From: DASQPA01 sp963757335 | Lineage (GTDB): Bacteria; Acidobacteriota; Thermoanaerobaculia; Multivoradales; UBA5704 | Length of the DNA: 64,000 bases | Direction of reading: 5' to 3' | NCBI GenBank assembly: GCA_963757335.1 | Contig: CAVWRJ010000021.1 | Span: 496,001 to 560,000 of the forward strand | Shown here: positions 50,669 to 59,155 of the stretch, piece by piece | Layout of the letters: every line of letters begins with the position of its first letter | How positions within the stretch are numbered: the first letter of the stretch is position 1 | Notes under the pieces: model-generated | What the model saw: only the letters and a program-made list of their open reading frames with translations | Told to the model about the DNA's origin: nothing | Databases searched by the model: none | Made by a program: the position numbers and the translations under genes

Positions 50669-51385
50669 ATGGGCCTCATCATCGATCCGGAGATCTTCGC
50701 CACCTTTCCCGAGGTCCTCCTCGGGGTGGTCGTCGCGCGGGAGATCGACAACCAGGAGGACCCGCAGGAAGCCTCGGGCCTCGCCGAGCTCCTGCGGACG
50801 GAGGAGGCGAGGGTGCGGACCGAGCTCGCCGGCGCCGCCCTCCCCGAGCACCCGCGGATCGCCCCCTGGCGGGAGGCCTACCGGAAGTTCGGGGTCGCCC
50901 CGAAGCGGGCCACCTCGTCGATCGAGAACCTGCTCCGGCGGGTCCTCCGCGGCGAGGAGATGCGTCCCATCAACCGGCTGGTCGACCTCTACAACGTCAT
51001 TTCCCTCCGTCACCTCCTCCCCGTGGGAGGAGAGGACCTCGGCTGCATCGAGGGCGACGTCCGGCTCGGTTTCGCTGCCGCGAACGAGCCCCCGGTCGCC
51101 CTCCTGGGGGAGGCCGAGGCCCGGCCGCCCCACCCGGGGGAGGTCATTTACCGGGATGCCGTCGGCACCCTCTGCCGGCGCTGGAACTGGAAGGAGGCCG
51201 CCCGCACCAAGCTCACCGCGGAGACGACCGGCGCCCTCCTCGTCATCGAAGCCCTTCCGCCCGCCGGCAAGGACGACGTGGAGCGGGCGCTCGCCGACCT
51301 GGTGGCGCTCGTCAGCCGGTTTTGCGGCGGCCGGGTGGAGGCGGATCTCCTGGACGCTTCCCACCCGGAGCTGCGCTGGGACTAG
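50669..51385 (+). CDS. B3/B4 domain protein (second copy)
   Basis: 238 residues. Free-standing PheT-like B3/B4 domain: HPRIAPWREAYRKFGVAPKR, TSSIENLLRRVLRGEEMRPI, NRLVDLYNVISLRHLLPVGG. Distant paralogue of the 17266-17931 protein; similarity is mainly in the same motifs. Probable role in handling mischarged tRNA or amino acid derivatives. Start at ATG before GLIIDPEIF. Its last ~70 bp overlap the end of a convergent membrane protein gene. Confidence 0.82.
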   Translation: MGLIIDPEIFATFPEVLLGVVVAREIDNQEDPQEASGLAELLRTEEARVRTELAGAALPEHPRIAPWREAYRKFGVAPKRATSSIENLLRRVLRGEEMRPINRLVDLYNVISLRHLLPVGGEDLGCIEGDVRLGFAAANEPPVALLGEAEARPPHPGEVIYRDAVGTLCRRWNWKEAARTKLTAETTGALLVIEALPPAGKDDVERALADLVALVSRFCGGRVEADLLDASHPELRWD

Positions 51386-52187
51386 GCGGACCAGGCTGGG
51401 TCGGCGCTGGTGTCGGCTTTGACGAGGGCTTCGGCGCCGGCTTTGGTACGACTTTCGGTGGTGGCGGGTTGGCGATCTTCCCCAGGTGCTCCATGAAGAA
51501 CATCTTGCCGCTCTCGAAGAGCGGGCCGCCCGGGGCCCGCCAGAGGACGGGGCGGAGCCAGGTGCTGACTTGAAAGGAGACCAGGGCGAAGAGGAGGAGC
51601 CAGAGGAGGATCGCCTTGCCCGCCTCCTTGATCTCGAACGAACGGGCGAGGAAACGGGCGCCGAACCCGGCGGCGACGATCCAGGCGAGGACGTGCATCC
51701 AGACGACGAAGAGGAACGATCGGCTGCTCACCGAGAAAAGCCAGGAGATCGGCATGAGGCCGATGAGCAGCAGGGCGAGCATGCCGGAGAAGCCGGCCAC
51801 GACGTGGAGGAACGGACGGCGGGAGAGGGGGGCGCCGGCGAGAGCGGAGAAGATGTAGAGGCTCGGCAGGCAGAGTGCCAGGGAGAGGAGGACGATGAGC
51901 GGTGCCTTGAACGCCGAGACCAGGACCTGCGACCCGCCGGCGAAGAGCCCGGCCACGGCGCCATAGAGCACAAAACCGAAGAGCGAACCGCCGAGGAGGA
52001 GGAAGGCCGGCCGGTTCGAGCCTTCCTGCCGAGCCCGCAGGGCCACCTGCTCCGGGGTCTTGAGCAACTCGTCGAACGCCTGGAACGCCCCGGCGGGCTC
52101 CGGGATCGGCAGGGGCGGGCCCGCCGTCAGCCGGCGCTCTCCCCCCGCGGGTCCCCCCGCCAAGTTCCGCTTCCCCTCTTCGCTCAT
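51312..52187 (-). CDS. Multi-pass membrane protein (Yip1-like), paralogue 1
   Basis: 291 residues. Five hydrophobic segments (FLLLGGSLFGFVLYGAVAGL, PLIVLLSLALCLPSLYIFSA, GMLALLLIGLMPISWLFSVS, WMHVLAWIVAAGFGARFLA, LLLFALVSFQVSTWLRP). A cytoplasmic N-terminus and a Pro/Lys-rich C-terminal tail of ~50 residues that lies over the 3' end of the B3/B4 gene. GGAG ribosome site. Paralogous to the next gene upstream; function unknown. Confidence 0.7.
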   Translation of the reverse strand: MSEEGKRNLAGGPAGGERRLTAGPPLPIPEPAGAFQAFDELLKTPEQVALRARQEGSNRPAFLLLGGSLFGFVLYGAVAGLFAGGSQVLVSAFKAPLIVLLSLALCLPSLYIFSALAGAPLSRRPFLHVVAGFSGMLALLLIGLMPISWLFSVSSRSFLFVVWMHVLAWIVAAGFGARFLARSFEIKEAGKAILLWLLLFALVSFQVSTWLRPVLWRAPGGPLFESGKMFFMEHLGKIANPPPPKVVPKPAPKPSSKPTPAPTQPGPPSPSAAPGGKRPGDPPPPGRRKTG

Positions 52188-52202
52188 GGTCCGCTCCTCG
52201 TT

Positions 52203-52907
52203 TCAGTTTTTCCGTAGCAGGTACGGAAGGATGTCGGTAAGGACGAACTCATAGACGTTGCCCTTCAAGGCGTCGGCGCGCAGGAGCTCGATCGGGTGAT
52301 AGATGCTGCCGACGAACGGCCGGAAGGCCCAGGCCACCTCGCCGCCCACCAGAGCGAAGGCGAGGACCCAGGCGAAGTAGGCCCGCCGCAGGTTGGGCGC
52401 CGTGCCGCGGATGCGGCGGAGCCCCCGCCAGAGGACGGCGGAGCCGGCGAGCCCGCAGGCGCCGACGAAGAAGGTGTGCAGGAGATAGAGCAGGTTGTGG
52501 GTGCCGCGCGCCGCGAGCGAGGGCGCGGGGAGAGAGAGGGTGAAGAACCAGGCGATCGGCGAGAGCGAGGCGAGGAGGAGGCTCGCCACGGCGAGGGCGA
52601 AGAAGGTGAGGACCGCCACCTGCCCGAAGCGGAGCGACAGCCCGAGGAGGCTCCCGACAAAGGAGTTGAAGAGCATGGTGAGCGCCGAGGTGAGGAGGAG
52701 GACCAGGGGCAGCTTGAGCGCCACGAAAAGGATCAGCGCGCCGCCGTGCCAGCCGCCGAGGACGATCCCGTAGAGACCGGCAGAGGGGACGAGGACGAGG
52801 ACCAGCTCCAGCCAGAGACGCCCCAGGTTCCGGCCCGCCGCCAGATCGTCCATCAGGCGGTCGCGCCGGTGGAGGAGGAGCTCGAGCGGAGCCAGGAGGT
52901 TCGCCAT
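52203..52907 (-). CDS. Multi-pass membrane protein (Yip1-like), paralogue 2
   Basis: 234 residues. Same order of segments as the downstream paralogue: LKLPLVLLLTSALTMLFNSF, VAVLTFFALAVASLLLASLS, then PIAWFFTLS (compare PISWLFSVS) and an end WAFRPFVGSIYHP (compare TWLRPVLW). Tandem duplication, 15 bp apart, probably one transcript. Start chosen at the ATG before ANLLAPLEL; the longer frame above it is antisense to the cytochrome gene. Confidence 0.72.
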   Translation of the reverse strand: MANLLAPLELLLHRRDRLMDDLAAGRNLGRLWLELVLVLVPSAGLYGIVLGGWHGGALILFVALKLPLVLLLTSALTMLFNSFVGSLLGLSLRFGQVAVLTFFALAVASLLLASLSPIAWFFTLSLPAPSLAARGTHNLLYLLHTFFVGACGLAGSAVLWRGLRRIRGTAPNLRRAYFAWVLAFALVGGEVAWAFRPFVGSIYHPIELLRADALKGNVYEFVLTDILPYLLRKN

Positions 52908-53009
52908 CTTGGGTTCGGGTCGACTTGGGATCGTCTGGAGCTTTGTACGTTCGAGCCGCCCCGGGCGTCCCGCTCCGCGTCTCGATCCAGACGCTGGTAT
53001 CATTCTCCG

Positions 53010-54209
53010 ATGAACCGAACCGCTCTCCTCGCCGGCTCCGCGCTCGCCCTCCTTGCCCTGACCCTCCCGGCGCGGAACGCCGGGTCCCAAACCGCACCGC
53101 AGGCCAAAAAGCCCGCGACGCCCAAGGTGGCGACGTCTCCGGCGGCGCCCGCCCCGCCGAACGCGCAGGACCCCCCGGCAGAGAAGGTGTTCAAAAACGT
53201 CAAGGTGCTGACCGGCATGCCGGCCTCGCAGATGATCCCGGTGATGCAGCTCATGCGCACCTCGCTCGGCGTCGGCTGCGGCTTCTGCCACGTCACCGAG
53301 GGCAACCGCTTCGACCTCGACACCAAAGAGGAGAAGGGGACCGCCCGCGAGATGGTCAAGATGGTGTTCGAGATCAACAAGAACAACTTCGATGGCCACA
53401 CCGTGGTCACCTGCATGAGCTGCCACCACGGCCAGACCCGGCCGGTGGCGGTCCCGCCGATCGGCGGCCCGCCTGCCCAGACCGCTGGCGCCTCTCATCC
53501 CCCTGGCCCCCCTGGTCAGAGCCCGGAAGGCGGAGCCCGGGAGGCGCTGCCGACGGCGGCCCAGGTCTTGGACCACGCCATCGAGGCGCTCGGCGGCAGG
53601 ACCGCTCTCGCCGCGGTCACCAGCCGGGTCTCCCGCGGCACGGTGCTCCGCGCCAAAGTCCTCCAGCCCGGCACGCCGAAGGTCGCCAACCGGGGCGAGG
53701 AAGATCCCCTGGAGATCGTCCAGCCGGCGCCCGGCAAGCTGACCGCGACGGTCGCCGCGCCGGCGGGGAAGATCGTCGAGACCGTCGACGGCACGGTGGG
53801 TACGATCGAGACCCCGGCCGGCCGCAAGCCGCTCGATCCGCTACGGCTGCGCCAGCTTGCCGACGACGCCGACCTGCACCGGGAGATCACCTGGCGCGAG
53901 CACGCCGACAAGATGCGGGTCGTGGGCAAGGACGAGATCGACGGCCGCGAGGTCTACGTCGTCCGCGGCGCGACCGCGGACGGGCGTCGCCAGACCCTCT
54001 ACTTCGACGTCCAGAGCGGTCTCCTGGCGCGCCGGCTGATCCTCGATCCCTTAGTGATCGGCGCCACTCCCGAGCAGCTCGACTACTCCGACTACCGGGA
54101 CGCGGGCGGGGTGAAGGTGCCCTTCGTCGTCAAGGCCTCCTACCTGGACGACGACCATCTCGGCACGACCTGGAAGCTCGCCGAGGTCCACAACAACGTC
54201 AAGCCTTAG
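53010..54209 (+). CDS. Secreted diheme cytochrome c (reaction-centre cytochrome-like) with C-terminal lipoprotein-like domain
   Basis: 399 residues. Signal peptide (LLAGSALALLALTLPARNAG), Pro/Ala linker, then a cytochrome domain with VLTGMPASQMIPVMQLMRTS, heme motif CGFCH (about residue 90) and second heme motif CMSCH (about 133). This is the photosynthetic reaction-centre cytochrome c subunit family that is widespread in non-photosynthetic soil bacteria. After a Pro/Gly linker the C-terminal ~210 residues (TAAQVLDHAIEALGGRTALA, KDEIDGREVYVV) resemble outer-membrane lipoprotein-sorting-like domains. Periplasmic electron transfer is likely; partner unknown. Confidence 0.85.
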   Translation: MNRTALLAGSALALLALTLPARNAGSQTAPQAKKPATPKVATSPAAPAPPNAQDPPAEKVFKNVKVLTGMPASQMIPVMQLMRTSLGVGCGFCHVTEGNRFDLDTKEEKGTAREMVKMVFEINKNNFDGHTVVTCMSCHHGQTRPVAVPPIGGPPAQTAGASHPPGPPGQSPEGGAREALPTAAQVLDHAIEALGGRTALAAVTSRVSRGTVLRAKVLQPGTPKVANRGEEDPLEIVQPAPGKLTATVAAPAGKIVETVDGTVGTIETPAGRKPLDPLRLRQLADDADLHREITWREHADKMRVVGKDEIDGREVYVVRGATADGRRQTLYFDVQSGLLARRLILDPLVIGATPEQLDYSDYRDAGGVKVPFVVKASYLDDDHLGTTWKLAEVHNNVKP

Positions 54210-54270
54210 CCCGAGCGCTTCAGGTCGCGAAAGTGGCACATCGCATTGCTCCCTGACGGTTTGCCCTTCA

Positions 54271-54588
54271 ATGGTCGATCTCAATGACATCAAAGCTAAG
54301 TTCCAGCGCAACGAATTCGAGTTCTCTCGGCACGCTGTCGATCAGTCGGTTATCCGACAGATCACAGTGCAAGAGCTTCGCGAAGCCGTCGCAGGGTCCG
54401 AGGTCATTGAAGACTACCCGACCGACAAGTATGGTCCCTCCTGTCTTCTCCTGGGCTTCACCCTCGGCGCTCGTCCGCTTCACGCCCAAGTCAGCTATCC
54501 CTCGCGTCCTCTCATCAAGGTCGTTACCATCTACCAACCCGACCCGGAACGCTGGGTCGACCATCGTCACCGGAGGTCACCGAAATGA
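54271..54588 (+). CDS. DUF4258-family protein, probable toxin
   Basis: 105 residues. FEFSRHAVDQSVIRQITVQEL, the His early in the chain and SYPSRPLIKVVTIYQPDPERW at the end are typical of DUF4258 proteins, which pair with YgiT/MqsA-like partners as putative TA modules. Overlaps the next gene by 4 bp. Confidence 0.75.
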   Translation: MVDLNDIKAKFQRNEFEFSRHAVDQSVIRQITVQELREAVAGSEVIEDYPTDKYGPSCLLLGFTLGARPLHAQVSYPSRPLIKVVTIYQPDPERWVDHRHRRSPK

Positions 54589-54812
54589 CGAACGACGTTT
54601 CTGATGAGATCTTCAGCGAAGAGCGCGTCACGTACACCTTGCAGGCGGGTGACCGCTTCTTCGTCATCGAGAATGTTCCGGCACGAGTCTCTCAGCGTAC
54701 GGGCGAACGATTCTTTTCCCCGGAAACCGTCGAACGAGTCCAGGCCATCATCTGGGGACAGAGCACGCCGGTTCGCGTTCTTGAAACCCCCGTCTTTCAG
54801 TTCGCTGCGTAG
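54585..54812 (+). CDS. YgiT/MqsA-like antitoxin lacking the zinc finger
   Basis: 75 residues. ERVTYTLQAGDRFFVIENVP then ARVSQRTGERFFSPETVERV is the conserved second half of YgiT-type proteins. The N-terminal CxxC...CxxC zinc finger of the family is missing: there is no Cys at all, and the expected Cys in ARVC is Ser. Partner of the DUF4258 protein just upstream. Confidence 0.72.
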   Translation: MTNDVSDEIFSEERVTYTLQAGDRFFVIENVPARVSQRTGERFFSPETVERVQAIIWGQSTPVRVLETPVFQFAA

Positions 54813-54869
54813 AGATCTACCGAGCTTCGAGTTCGTTGACCCTACTTCAGGGGGACGGCGAGCCCCCGC

Positions 54870-55940
54870 CTACCCCTCCGCCTCCTTGACCATCCCCTCG
54901 AACCGCTGCTTGTTGACCGCCTTCATATAGGCGTCCCGCGCCGTCACCTTCCCGTTCTCGACCAGGACCATCAAGGCGTCGTCCATCAGCTGCATGCCGA
55001 TGGCGCGGCCGCCCTGGATGACCGAGGTGATCATCGGGGTGTTGCCTTCGCGGATGATGTTGGGGAGGCCGGGGGTCTTGAGGAGAATCTCGTTGACCGC
55101 CAGCCGGCCGTTGCCGTCGGCGGTCCGGAGGAGGAGCTGGGAGACGACGGCGGCGAGCGACTCGGCGAGAGTCGTTCTCACCTGGGACTGCTCCTCGGCG
55201 GGAAAGGCGTCGATCAGGCGGTCGATCGTGTTGGCGGCGCCGTTGGTGTGGAGGGTGCCGAAGACGAGGGCGCCCATCTCGGCGGCGGTGATGGCGAGGG
55301 AGATGGTTTCCAAGTCGCGCATCTCGCCCACGAGCACGACGTCGGCGTCCTGGCGGATGGCGGCGCGGAGCGCGGCTCCGAAGCTCTCGGTGTCGGTCCC
55401 CACCTCGCGCTGGGAGAAGATGCAGGTGCGGTTGGTGTGCACGAACTCGACCGGGTCTTCGATCGTCACCACATGCTTGTGGTAGGTCGAGTTGATCTTG
55501 TCGATGATCGCGGCGAGCGTCGTCGACTTCCCCGAGCCGGTCGGGCCGGTCACCAGGACGAGCCCCTGCTGGAGGTGGGCTAAGGTCTCGATCGCCTTGG
55601 GGAGATTGAGCTTTTCGAGCGAGACGATGTTCTCCGGGATGATCCTGAAGACCGCCGCGGCGCCGTTTTCCTGGGTCAGGTAGTTGGCGCGGAAGCGGGC
55701 CACCCCCTCGAAGCCGTAGGCGAAGTCGAGGTCGCCGCTCTGCCGGTACTCCCCCCACTGCTCCTCCGTGGTGATCTCCTTGAGAAGCTCCAGGAGCGCC
55801 TCCTGGGAGAGGGTGGGCCAGCTCTCGATGGGATGGAGCTCGCCGTGCACCCTTATGCGCGGCGCGAGGGTCGACGCCAGATGGAGGTCGGAGCCGCCGC
55901 CGTCGCGCAGCATGAGGAAGAGCTCGTGGAGACGGGCCAT
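54870..55940 (-). CDS. pilT: Type IV pilus retraction ATPase PilT
   Basis: 356 residues. N-terminal PAS-like domain (GGGSDLHLASTLAPRIRVHG), Walker A GPTGSGKST (about 131-139), Asp box IEDPVEFVH, Walker B-like VLVGEMRDLETIS, His box FGTLHTNGA, and the PilT AIRQDADV and helix end. Powers pilus disassembly for twitching. 15 bp downstream of a second ATPase gene. Confidence 0.96.
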   Translation of the reverse strand: MARLHELFLMLRDGGGSDLHLASTLAPRIRVHGELHPIESWPTLSQEALLELLKEITTEEQWGEYRQSGDLDFAYGFEGVARFRANYLTQENGAAAVFRIIPENIVSLEKLNLPKAIETLAHLQQGLVLVTGPTGSGKSTTLAAIIDKINSTYHKHVVTIEDPVEFVHTNRTCIFSQREVGTDTESFGAALRAAIRQDADVVLVGEMRDLETISLAITAAEMGALVFGTLHTNGAANTIDRLIDAFPAEEQSQVRTTLAESLAAVVSQLLLRTADGNGRLAVNEILLKTPGLPNIIREGNTPMITSVIQGGRAIGMQLMDDALMVLVENGKVTARDAYMKAVNKQRFEGMVKEAEG

Positions 55941-55955
55941 CCGGATCTCTCTCCT

Positions 55956-57362
55956 TTAAGCGGGGGCCGGGACCGGGGCGCCCGGAACGGCAGGGGACGC
56001 CGCCGGCGCGCCGGTGAAGCGGGCCGGGTCCTCGGCGTTCCGGGCCGCCTCCTCGCGGGTGATCGTCCCGCTCTTGACCAGCTCGGCGAGCGAGGCGTCG
56101 AGGAGGCACATCCCATGGGTGCCGCCGGTCTGCAGGACCGACTTGATCTGGAAGGTCTTGTTGTCGCGGACGAGGTTGCCCACCGCCTTGTTGGCGACGA
56201 GGATCTCCAGGGCCGGCACCCGGCCGGTGCCGTCGGCGCGCGGGATCAGCCGCTGCGAGACGATGGCGCGGAGGGATTCCGAGAGCATGGTGCGGATCTG
56301 GTCCTGCTGCGACGGCGGGAAGACCCCGAGGACGCGGTTGATCGTGCGGATGGCGTTGTTGGTGTGGAGGGTCGCCATCACCAGGTGGCCGGTCTCGGCG
56401 GCGGTGAGCGCGAGCGAGATGGTTTCGAGGTCGCGCAGCTCGCCGATCGCGATCACGTCCGGGTCCTCGCGGAGGGCGGCGCGGAGCGCCCGGGCGAAGG
56501 ACTGGGTGTGCGGCCCTACCTGGCGCTGGTTGACGACGCAGCGCTTCGACGGGTGGAGCACCTCGATCGGATCTTCGATCGTGATGATGTGGTCCCGCCG
56601 GTCCTCGTTGACGATGTTGATCATCGCCGCGAGCGTCGAGGACTTGCCGCAGCCGGCCGGCCCGGTGATCAGCACCAGCCCCTGGTGGAAGTTGGCGAAG
56701 CGGGCGAGCGCCGAGGGCATCCCCAGATCCGCCAGGCTGGGCGGCTGGGGGGGGATGGCGCGGAACACCGCGTCCCACCCGCGCTGCTGGCGGTAGACGT
56801 TGCCGCGGAACCGGGAGACCCCGGGGACGGTGTAGGCGAGATCGACCTGGCCGTGCTCGACGAGGAGCGCCAGCTGCTCGGGGGAGAGGATCTCCTCGAT
56901 CGCCAACTGCGCCACGGCGCGGTCGACGGGGGTGGAATCGAGGTCGGTCATCCGGCCGTGCTGGCGCAGCCGCAGCGGGGCGCCGCTGTGGATGTGGATG
57001 TCGCTCGCCCCCTGGCCCACGGCGTATTCGAGGACGAGGTCGATCCGCCGCCGACCGTCCGGGACGGGGTCGGCGAGCGTGGGCACCCGGGCGACCGTCG
57101 GGCGGCGGCACGGGGCCGCCGGTGCCGCCGGCGTGAGCGGGGCTTCCACCTGGCGCTTGGCGAGGAGCTCCTGCTGGGCCGCCAAGAGCTGCTCGAAGCG
57201 CCGCTGCGGCAGCACCCCGCTCTCGACCAGGATCTCGCCGAGCTTCCGCCTCCCCCCCTCGCGACTCTGCTGGAGGGTGGCCTCGGCCAGCTGATCCTGG
57301 CTGATCAGCTTGTAGTGCAGCGCAAGCCGCCCGATGAGGTGGTCGTCCTGGCTCGTGCTCAT
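55956..57362 (-). CDS. PilT/PilU-like ATPase with N-terminal MshEN domain
   Basis: 468 residues. Residues ~8-65 (LIGRLALHYKLISQDQLAEA, KLGEILVESGVLPQRRFEQL) form an MshEN/GspE-N domain, a known cyclic-di-GMP-binding fold in pilus ATPases. The rest is a retraction-type ATPase: GASDIHIHSGAPLRLRQHG, Walker A GPAGCGKSS, IEDPIEVLH, IAIGELRDLETIS, MATLHTNNA. The MshEN domain is usual in assembly ATPases (PilB) rather than PilT, so c-di-GMP may control retraction here. A Pro/Ala-rich tail ends the protein. In an operon with pilT. Confidence 0.88.
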   Translation of the reverse strand: MSTSQDDHLIGRLALHYKLISQDQLAEATLQQSREGGRRKLGEILVESGVLPQRRFEQLLAAQQELLAKRQVEAPLTPAAPAAPCRRPTVARVPTLADPVPDGRRRIDLVLEYAVGQGASDIHIHSGAPLRLRQHGRMTDLDSTPVDRAVAQLAIEEILSPEQLALLVEHGQVDLAYTVPGVSRFRGNVYRQQRGWDAVFRAIPPQPPSLADLGMPSALARFANFHQGLVLITGPAGCGKSSTLAAMINIVNEDRRDHIITIEDPIEVLHPSKRCVVNQRQVGPHTQSFARALRAALREDPDVIAIGELRDLETISLALTAAETGHLVMATLHTNNAIRTINRVLGVFPPSQQDQIRTMLSESLRAIVSQRLIPRADGTGRVPALEILVANKAVGNLVRDNKTFQIKSVLQTGGTHGMCLLDASLAELVKSGTITREEAARNAEDPARFTGAPAASPAVPGAPVPAPA

Positions 57363-57377
57363 AGATTTGGAGAGAGG

Positions 57378-57829
57378 CTAATGCACGCGGGGTGAGGCGT
57401 CAATCGGCGCCTTCCCGAACCGCTCCAGAATCCACTGGGTGACGATGTCGAGCACCTCGGGCGAGATCGTCTCCGCGCTCTTCGCATACTCCGAGATGTC
57501 GCCGGTCGTGGCGTGCTGGAAGAGATGATTGAGGTTGGGCAGCCGGCGGAGGGTGACGTCGGGGTCCTTCGCCGCCTTGAGCGCCTTCCCGATCTCCGGC
57601 AGGTTCAAGTCGGCGGAGACCTGGAGGTCGCGCTCGCCGTTCAACGCGAGGACCGGAATCCGCAGGTGGGTGAGCGCCGGCCGCGGGTCGTAGGCGAGGA
57701 AGAAGCGGAACCAGGGGGTGAGGGCGACGTCGACCTGCTTGTCGACGAAGGCTTCCGGGTTGTCGCCGAGCGACCGGCGCTCCGCCTCCGGTAGCCGGGC
57801 GACCTGGGCGCGGGCGACATCCGGAGCTT
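57378..57829 (-). CDS. Alpha/beta hydrolase, C-terminal part (frameshifted)
   Basis: Continues the hydrolase that starts at 58528, one frame off: VARAQVARLPEAERRSLGDN, FRFFLAYDPRPALTHLRIPV, LALNGERDLQV (acid residue region) and the His in LPNLNHLFQHA. Downstream of the break near 57820 there is no good start codon before an internal ATG at 57644, so this is not a separate gene. Confidence 0.75.
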
Positions 57830-58528
57830 CGCCCGCAGGGCCACCGGGTCCTTCTCGGTCCGGATCAGCTCGAAGACCTTCCTCTGATCCGCGGTCTGGG
57901 TCTGAATTCTCCCCTCCGGCGCCCCTTCGGCGCGGGCGATCCGCGTTCCCTGGTCCAAGAGCACCTCGGCGCCGGGCAGACCGGTGCCGGCGAGCAGGAT
58001 GACGAAGGCCACGTCCTTGGAACGGCTGGCGGCGAGCGGCGCGATGATGCCCCCTTCGCTGTGCCCGAGGAGGCCGATGCGGCCGGGCGCGATGTGGGGA
58101 TGGCTCTTCAAGAACCGCACCCCGGCGAGCGCGTCGTCGGCGAAGTCCGCCGTCGTCGAGTTGGAGACGCTGCCGGTCGAGCCGCCGATCCCCCGGTCGT
58201 CCATCCGCAGGACGGCGATCCCCGCCCGGGTCAGGTGATCGGCGATCACCAGGAACGGCTTGTGGCCGAAGACCTCCTCGTCCCGGTTCTGGGCGCCGCT
58301 GCCGGTCAAGAGGAGGACGGCGGGGAAGGGCCCGGCCCCGGAAGGGAGGGTGAGGGTCCCGGCGAGCTTGACCCCGTTCGTCTCATAGTGGACCTCCTCC
58401 AAGGAGTAGGGGAAAGGGGGCTTGGGCTCCTGCGGATGGGCCGCAGCGGCGAGCCGATGCAGGGGGAGAAGCGGGAGGAGGAGCAAAAGCAGGAGCGAAA
58501 GCGGGCGATGACGGTGCCTGGGGCGCAT
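57830..58528 (-). CDS. Alpha/beta hydrolase, N-terminal part (frameshifted)
   Basis: Signal peptide (LLLLLLLPLLPLHRLAAAA), then VHYETNGVKLAGTLTLPSGA, GPFPAVLLLTGSGAQNRDE, and nucleophile elbow GLLGHSEGG. Dienelactone-hydrolase/X-Pro-dipeptidyl-peptidase-like secreted hydrolase; ester or peptide substrate unknown. A one-base loss near 57820 (around CATCCGG) breaks the frame; with one more C the protein reads to 57378 as about 383 residues. As written, the frame ends at 57641. Confidence 0.8.
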
Positions 58529-58557
58529 GGGAGGTCCCTCTTTTATGGATACGATCT

Positions 58558-59155
58558 TTACCGGGGTTGGTTCGGCTGCTTCCTCGTCGTCTCCAGCAGA
58601 TACCGCACCGCCCGTTCCAGTACCTCGTCCCTGCCGGCGCGGAGCCCCGCGATCGTCGGCTCGACGGGGAGGTCGGGCTTGAGGCCGACCCGCTGGAGCT
58701 GGCGGCCGTCGGCGTGGCGGACGTCGTGGCCGGTGAAGATGACGGCGATCCCGCCCGGCAGGGTGAGGCGGGTGATGTCGCCGTTGGCCCCGGCGGTGGG
58801 GGAACCGACGAACTTCGTCCCGTTCGCCGCCTCGTAGAAGAGGCCGGAGTGCTCGGACTGGCTGATCGCCCGGTCGTCGATCAGCATCACCGTGGGAGCC
58901 GCGTACTTCGGCTTGGTGGAGAGCGGTATCGCCTGGTCGAAGGCGAAGCTCGGCGTCTCGTTATCGCCGTCGGCGAGGGCCGAGACCTCGGCGCGGCGGA
59001 ATCGCGCCCCGATCCGCACTCCGGCTTTCCCCCCCTCCTTGCCCAGCCGCGGCGCGATCCACCAGGCTGTGCCGTGGGGGTAGCCGCGCATGTCGAAGAT
59101 GAGGCCGCGGGTCTTCGCGACCTGCTCGAACATGCCGTCCACCCCGCGCAGTCTC
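58558..59155 (-). CDS. S41 peptidase, C-terminal catalytic part (frameshifted)
   Basis: LRGVDGMFEQVAKTRGLIFD, MRGYPHGTAWW, TVMLIDDRAISQSEHSGLFY (catalytic Ser in SQSEH), FVGSPTAGANGDITRLTLPG and GIAVIFTGHDVRHADGR are the core of tail-specific (S41) proteases. It continues the frame of the gene starting at 60955, shifted at 59150-59156 where one extra base separates TRLE from LRGVDG. Confidence 0.78.
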
